Assembly: GCA_036160575.1 (NCBI GenBank)
Contig: JAYYDT010000115.1
Span: 1-16,959, forward strand
From: TMED26 sp002694075
GTDB taxonomy: Bacteria; Pseudomonadota; Alphaproteobacteria; Thalassobaculales; Thalassobaculaceae
Reading direction: 5' to 3'
DNA length: 16,959 bases
In this document: positions 13,968 to 16,959 of the stretch, piece after piece
Layout of the letters: each line of letters begins with the position of its first letter
How positions within the stretch are numbered: the stretch's first letter is position 1
Notes under the pieces: generated by a model
What the model was told of the DNA's origin: nothing
The model's input: the letters and a program-made list of their open reading frames with translations, nothing else
Databases searched by the model: none
Translations under genes and position numbers: made by a program

Positions 13968-14684
13968 ATGGGGATGGCAGACGTCAAAGCGCTGACCTTT
14001 GACACCGGGGGCACGATCCTGGATTGGCACAGCGGTTTTCGCGACGCCCTGGCCGCCGCCGGCGCCCGCCATGGGGTTGACCGCGATTGGCCGGCGATGG
14101 CCAACGCGCTCCGCCGGGCCGCGCTCGGCCGGATGCTTAACCTCGGTGCCGAGGGGCCGCCGACCTATAACTTCGACGGTGCGCATCGGGCCGCTTTGGA
14201 CGAGGTTTTGGCGGCCCATGACTTCCCCCAACCGGACGAGGCCGAGCGTCAAAACCTGGCCTATGACGTGCCGCATAACTTCACCTGTTGGGACGATTTT
14301 CCGGCGGTGCTGCCGCGTCTGCGGGCCAAGATGATTTGCGCCTCGTTCACTATTCTGAGTTTCCGGATCATCATCGACACCGCGCGCGCCAATGGGCTGA
14401 GCTGGGACGCGGTGATTTCCTGTGAGGGCATCGGCAAGTACAAACCCCTGCCCGAAGCCTATGAAACCGCCGCCCGTTTTCTCCAGTTGAAACCCGAGCA
14501 GGTGTGTATGGTCGCCTGCCATAACTTCGACCTCGACGCGGCCAAGCGCGTTGGTTTCAAAACCGCTTTCGTGCGGCGGCCGGCGGAATGGGGAACAGCC
14601 GGCCCGCCCGACCCGACGCCCAACCCGGACCACGACCTGGTGGTCGACGATTTTCCGCAATTGGCGGCCGCTTTCGGCGCCTAA
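13968..14684 (+). CDS. Type II haloacid dehalogenase-like HAD hydrolase
   Basis: A 238-residue HAD protein with an alpha-helical cap in the type II haloacid dehalogenase arrangement. The nucleophile is D12 in LTFDTGGTILDW; the second Asp found in phosphatases is G14, as in dehalogenases, which attack carbon-halogen bonds. Motif II is probably the Ser/Thr in CASFTILSFR (124-133), the lysine is K157 (GIGKYKPLPEAY), and the acidic loop is VACHNFDLDAAK (N186, D188). Classical L-2-haloacid dehalogenases have S-x-N at the place where this protein has C184-H-N186, so the halide and carboxylate pocket may differ. The tail DHDLVVDDFPQLA is usual for the subgroup. A ribosome site GGGAGG precedes ATG 13968. 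The gene is followed 10 bp later by holC. Confidence 0.83.
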   Translation: MGMADVKALTFDTGGTILDWHSGFRDALAAAGARHGVDRDWPAMANALRRAALGRMLNLGAEGPPTYNFDGAHRAALDEVLAAHDFPQPDEAERQNLAYDVPHNFTCWDDFPAVLPRLRAKMICASFTILSFRIIIDTARANGLSWDAVISCEGIGKYKPLPEAYETAARFLQLKPEQVCMVACHNFDLDAAKRVGFKTAFVRRPAEWGTAGPPDPTPNPDHDLVVDDFPQLAAAFGA

Positions 14685-14694
14685 CGACAGGCTC

Positions 14695-15144
14695 ATGACC
14701 GACATTAATTTCTACCATTTGACCGCGCGGCCCCTGGAATGGGCTTTGCCGAAGCTGTTGGAGCGCACCCTGGCCGCCGGTAAACGGGCGGTGGTGATGG
14801 CCGGCAGCGAAGAACGGGTGAGCGCCCTCAACGCCCATTTATGGACCTATGAGGAGCGTGCTTGGCTGCCCCATGGGGCGGCCGACGACGGCCATGCCGC
14901 GGCACAGCCGATCTGGTTAACGGTGCTACCGGAAAATCCCAACAACGCCACGTTTCTGTTCCTCACCGATGGCGCGCGCCACGACATGGTCGCCGATTTT
15001 GAGCGGGTGTTTGAACTTTTCGACGGGCGCGACGACATCGCGGTGAGCGCCGCCCGCGATCGATGGAAAATCTATAAGGAAACCGGCCATAACCTGTCCT
15101 ATTGGCGGCAGGATGAAAACGGGCGGTGGGAAAAAGCTGGCTGA
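14695..15144 (+). CDS. holC: DNA polymerase III subunit chi
   Basis: A 149-residue protein matching the chi subunit of the DNA polymerase III clamp-loader assembly, which links the clamp loader to single-strand binding protein. It starts with the family's INFYHLTARPLEWALPKLLE, continues with RAVVMAGSEERVSALNAHLW and TYEERAWLPHG (50-61), and then QPIWLTVLPENPNNATFLFL (71-90). The C-terminal helix region RWKIYKETGHNLSYWRQDENGRWEK is typical of alphaproteobacterial members. It starts 10 bp after the HAD gene without a strong ribosome site of its own, so translation is probably coupled. ndk follows 119 bp later, a neighbour pair common in alphaproteobacteria. Confidence 0.9.
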   Translation: MTDINFYHLTARPLEWALPKLLERTLAAGKRAVVMAGSEERVSALNAHLWTYEERAWLPHGAADDGHAAAQPIWLTVLPENPNNATFLFLTDGARHDMVADFERVFELFDGRDDIAVSAARDRWKIYKETGHNLSYWRQDENGRWEKAG

Positions 15145-15174
15145 AGGGCGGCTTTAGCGGCTTGCTCAGGCCGC

Positions 15175-15203
15175 TTGCCCCGGCGCTATGGCCCAGGTAT
15201 AAC
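15175..15203 (+). promoter_or_regulatory. Candidate sigma-70-type promoter of ndk
   Basis: TTGCCC (15175-15180) and TATAAC (15198-15203) are separated by exactly 17 bp in the holC-ndk gap. The predicted transcript would have a 5' leader of about 55 bases holding the GC-rich hairpin GCCC/CTCG/GGGC near 15215-15226. This would let ndk be expressed independently of holC. Confidence 0.5.
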
Positions 15204-15263
15204 CCGCGCGCCGCCCCTCGGGGCGCCGAACTCCTTGTCATATTTTTGGAACGGAAACCTGCC

Positions 15264-15686
15264 ATGGCCACCGAGCGCACGCTGTCCATCATCAAACCCG
15301 ACGCCACCCGCCGCAATTTGACCGGCAAGATCAACGCCATGCTGGAAGACGCCGGCTTGCGCATCGTCGCCCAGCGCCGCATGCAATTGACCACCGCCCA
15401 GGCGCAAGCCTTTTACGCGGTCCATGCCGAGCGGCCATTTTATAACGATCTGGTGTCGTTCATGATTTCCGGCCCGGTGGTCGTGCAGGTGCTCGAAGGC
15501 GCGGACGCGGTGGCGAAAAACCGCAATGTCATGGGCGCCACCAACCCGGCCGACGCCGCCGAGGGCACCATCCGCAAAGCGTTCGCCGAAAGCATCGAAG
15601 CCAATTCGGTGCACGGGTCGGACAGCGCCGAAAACGCGGCCAATGAAATCGCGTTTTTCTTCGCTGGCACGGATATCGTTGGCTAA
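15264..15686 (+). CDS. ndk: Nucleoside diphosphate kinase
   Basis: A 140-residue NDK, which moves the gamma phosphate between nucleoside tri- and diphosphates through a phosphohistidine. The active-site histidine is H117 in NSVHGSDSAENAANEI; other conserved residues are K11 (IIKPDA), Y51, R87, T93 in GATNP, R104 and N114. Length and sequence are normal throughout. The ATG at 15264 begins the conserved ATERTLSIIKPDA; the frame is open further upstream but no family sequence lies there. A likely promoter lies in the gap after holC and a strong intrinsic terminator follows 30 bp after the stop. Confidence 0.97.
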   Translation: MATERTLSIIKPDATRRNLTGKINAMLEDAGLRIVAQRRMQLTTAQAQAFYAVHAERPFYNDLVSFMISGPVVVQVLEGADAVAKNRNVMGATNPADAAEGTIRKAFAESIEANSVHGSDSAENAANEIAFFFAGTDIVG

Positions 15687-15712
15687 ACCCACGGCCGCCC
15701 GCCCAAAAACGC

Positions 15713-15742
15713 AAAAAGCCGGTCGCGAGACCGGCTTTTTTT
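15713..15742 (+). terminator. Rho-independent terminator after ndk (probably bidirectional)
   Basis: GCCGGTC (15718-15724) pairs with GACCGGC (15729-15735) around a GCGA tetraloop, followed by seven Ts (15736-15742). Five As precede the left arm, so the same element also reads as a terminator for the purM-purN-coxIV transcript arriving from the other side. Confidence 0.93.
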
Positions 15743-15759
15743 GATCTTTTGGCCCCGCT

Positions 15760-15897
15760 TTAGACCAGGAAAATGGCCATCAAAACAAGCGACACGATGA
15801 TCGCGATGGTCGACCATTTGAAAAAGCTGATAAACCCTTCATAGGCCTGCCATTGTTCGCGGCTTTCCGGATCGTTGGCGAATTTTTCGGCGTCCAT
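15760..15897 (-). CDS. aa3-type cytochrome c oxidase subunit IV-like small membrane protein
   Basis: A 45-codon gene on the minus strand, ATG at 15897 with GGGGGAAACC as ribosome site and TAA at 15760-15762. The protein has a short acidic, soluble N-terminus (MDAEKFANDPESREQWQAYE, 1-20), then GFISFFKWSTIA and one membrane helix (about 23-45) ending at the C-terminus. This short N-terminal helix, Y-x-GF-x-x-F-x-K-x-S/T, and single transmembrane segment fit the bacterial aa3-type cytochrome c oxidase subunit IV family, a tiny accessory subunit of the terminal oxidase. It lies 86 bp after purN on the same strand, ahead of the terminator, and could be the last gene of the purM-purN transcript. 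The assignment rests on the pattern, not on a database match. Confidence 0.75.
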   Translation of the reverse strand: MDAEKFANDPESREQWQAYEGFISFFKWSTIAIIVSLVLMAIFLV

Positions 15898-15963
15898 GGT
15901 TTCCCCCGCAATGAACGTTTCCTCTTCTCCTCGACCCTACGCTTTTGGCGGCCGTAAGACAAG

Positions 15964-15980
15964 CGCGGCCAACCGCCGCG
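15964..15980 (-). terminator. Weak hairpin directly after purN
   Basis: CGCGGC (15964-15969) and GCCGCG (15975-15980) form a 6-bp stem with a 5-base loop, starting a few bases beyond the purN stop. No T-run follows, so it is at best an attenuating or protective hairpin between purN and the cox subunit IV gene. Confidence 0.25.
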
Positions 15981-15983
15981 ACG

Positions 15984-16685
15984 TTAAATCCCAGGGCTTT
16001 GGAGCCGTTCGCTCGAGGTCACGGCACCGGTCAGTTGAACCCGGCCGTCGGCCACTTTCAGTGCTCCGGCGGCCAGCCAGGCCAACGCCCGTGGATAGAG
16101 GCGGTGCTCCTCGGCGAGAATGCGCGCCGACAGGCTGGCGACCGTGTCGTCGGCGGCGACCGGCACCGCCGCCTGAGCGACGATCGGGCCGTCATCCAAA
16201 TCGGCGGTCACCAAATGCACTGTGCAGCCGGAGATTTTCACCCCGGCGGCGAGCGCTCGGGCCTGCACATCGCGGCCCTTGAAGGCGGGCAGTAGGGACG
16301 GGTGGATATTGAGCATACGGCCTTCCCAGGCGCGTACGAAATCGGCGGTCAGGATGCGCATGAAACCGGCCAGGCAGATCAGGTCGATGGCGTTGCTGGC
16401 CAGATTTTCCGCGATTGCCGCCTCGAAGGCCGCGCGGTCGTCGAAATCCCGGTGCGGTAGAGTCACCGTCGGCACCCCGGCCTTGGCCGCCCTGTCAAGG
16501 CCATGGACACCGGCGACATTGGACACCACAAGGGCGATTTCGGCCGGGTAATCGGGGGCCGCGGCGGCGTCCAAGAGGGCTTGCAAATTGCTGCCACCGC
16601 CGGAAATCAAAACCGCCACCCGGCGTTTCGGCGCCCTCCCGTTTCGACCGACTCCCTCTATATCGGCGCCCTCTATATCGGCCAT
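15984..16685 (-). CDS. purN: Phosphoribosylglycinamide formyltransferase
   Basis: A 233-residue GAR transformylase, which uses 10-formyltetrahydrofolate to formylate glycinamide ribonucleotide in purine synthesis. Motifs: VAVLISGGGSNLQALLDA (23-40, phosphate-binding loop), the catalytic set N126 and H128 in LNIHPSLLPAFKG and D164 in VTADLDDGPI. Compared with E. coli PurN the numbering is shifted by 20 because of an N-terminal extension containing the repeat ADIEG-ADIEG. No other ATG lies nearer the core; a GTG sits at the V of RRVAVL. The gene starts inside the end of purM (13-bp overlap), so the two are translationally coupled. Its cofactor links it to folK in this window only at pathway level. 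Confidence 0.95.
   Translation of the reverse strand: MADIEGADIEGVGRNGRAPKRRVAVLISGGGSNLQALLDAAAAPDYPAEIALVVSNVAGVHGLDRAAKAGVPTVTLPHRDFDDRAAFEAAIAENLASNAIDLICLAGFMRILTADFVRAWEGRMLNIHPSLLPAFKGRDVQARALAAGVKISGCTVHLVTADLDDGPIVAQAAVPVAADDTVASLSARILAEEHRLYPRALAWLAAGALKVADGRVQLTGAVTSSERLQSPGI
16654..16682. repeat. 15-bp tandem duplication spanning the purM stop and near the purN start
   Basis: CCCTCTATATCGGC occurs at 16654-16667 and again at 16669-16682, a period of 15 bp. On the minus strand it encodes the doubled (A)DIEG near the PurN N-terminus; the copy at 16669-16682 also contains the purM TAG stop (16673-16675) and ends inside the purN start region. Confidence 0.85.
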
Positions 16686-16959
16686 GAGGTCGTCATATTG
16701 TCGAAGATGACCGGCGCCATATCGGCGCCGCGCGCTTCCAGAGTGCCGATGCGGTACACACGCTCGCCGGCGGCGGTCAGGGCCGCCGTCACTGCCGGCG
16801 CCTCCGCCGGCGGCACCGCCGCGACCATACCGATCCCGCAGTTGAAAGTGCGCAGCATTTCCAATGGCGCGATTCCGCCCGCCCGCGCCAGCCAGCCGAA
16901 CACCGGCGGCACCGGCCAGGCCGAAAGGTCGATCCGGGCGCTGAGGTCGGCGGCGAAGC
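16673..16959 (-). CDS. purM: Phosphoribosylformylglycinamidine cyclo-ligase (C-terminal part)
   Basis: The frame is open from the right window edge to a TAG at 16673-16675, giving about 94 residues of the C-terminal domain of AIR synthetase, the fifth step of purine synthesis. Recognisable segments are WPVPPVFGWLARAGGIAPLE and MLRTFNCGIGMVAAVP, which are typical of the PurM C-terminal half, followed by the closing strand RVYRIGTLEARG. The N-terminal ATP-binding half lies outside the window. It overlaps the purN start by 13 bp, the usual purM-purN order. Confidence 0.93.
   Translation of the reverse strand, partial: FAADLSARIDLSAWPVPPVFGWLARAGGIAPLEMLRTFNCGIGMVAAVPPAEAPAVTAALTAAGERVYRIGTLEARGADMAPVIFDNMTTSWPI

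Noticed and set aside
14551..14694. holC start extended into the dehalogenase-like gene
   Set aside because: The extension is Arg/Thr/Pro-rich shadow coding; chi subunits begin with the xINFYHLT segment found directly after the ATG at 14695.
1..16959. Search for defence islands, toxin-antitoxin pairs, CRISPR arrays, integrases or attachment sites
   Set aside because: No regularly spaced repeats, no transposase or integrase motifs and no paired small toxin-antitoxin-like genes were seen; the NYN protein has no antitoxin-like neighbour.

Overview
This is a GC-rich, densely packed stretch of chromosome whose gene content points to an alphaproteobacterium, probably Rhodospirillales-like. That placement is inferred from the run holC - ndk - (cox subunit IV) - purN/purM and from folK lying divergent to an NYN/LabA-type gene. 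No phage, transposon, CRISPR, rRNA or convincing tRNA is visible. I see 18 protein-coding genes, two of them cut by the window ends. One is a 45-residue membrane protein that is easy to miss.

Layout. 1-200 (-): 5' part of a flavodoxin-like oxidoreductase gene, divergent from a (+) group of an SDR oxidoreductase, a HAD-IIIA (GmhB-like) phosphatase lacking the usual zinc ligands, and a TauD/TfdA-type dioxygenase (312-2612). 2609-6372 (-): two ABC half-transporters with overlapping stop/start codons. Their motifs predict a heterodimeric exporter with one degenerate and one active ATP site. 6563-7729 (+): an Old Yellow Enzyme-type flavin oxidoreductase. 7730-9074 (-): a family 5-type uracil-DNA glycosylase and an NYN-domain nuclease-like protein with a poly-Asp tail. 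9213-9776 (+): folK. 9740-10513 (-): exonuclease III family gene, overlapping folK tail to tail. 10726-12150 (+): NhaD/ArsB-type ion transporter with a leader of about 210 bp. 12203-13833 (-): a DapA/NanA-superfamily aldolase or lyase followed by an alpha/beta hydrolase. 13968-15686 (+): a type II haloacid dehalogenase-like protein, holC and ndk, ending in a clear intrinsic terminator. 15760-16959 (-): purM (cut by the window end), purN and the small aa3-type cytochrome c oxidase subunit IV gene.

Functionally the window mixes housekeeping genes (folate synthesis, base-excision repair, DNA polymerase III chi, nucleotide synthesis) with small catabolic or detoxifying units (SDR/HAD/TauD, OYE, DapA-like plus hydrolase, haloacid dehalogenase-like, ABC exporter). 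Several enzymes carry substitutions at diagnostic active-site positions, which argues against copying the textbook function of the family. Convergent neighbours are packed with no space: stop codons share a TTAA, abut, or overlap by 37 bp. I found no multi-gene arrangement that I would call a new biological system. The best leads are the active-site-altered enzymes, the acidic-tail NYN protein, the antiporter leader and the tandem duplication at the purM/purN junction.
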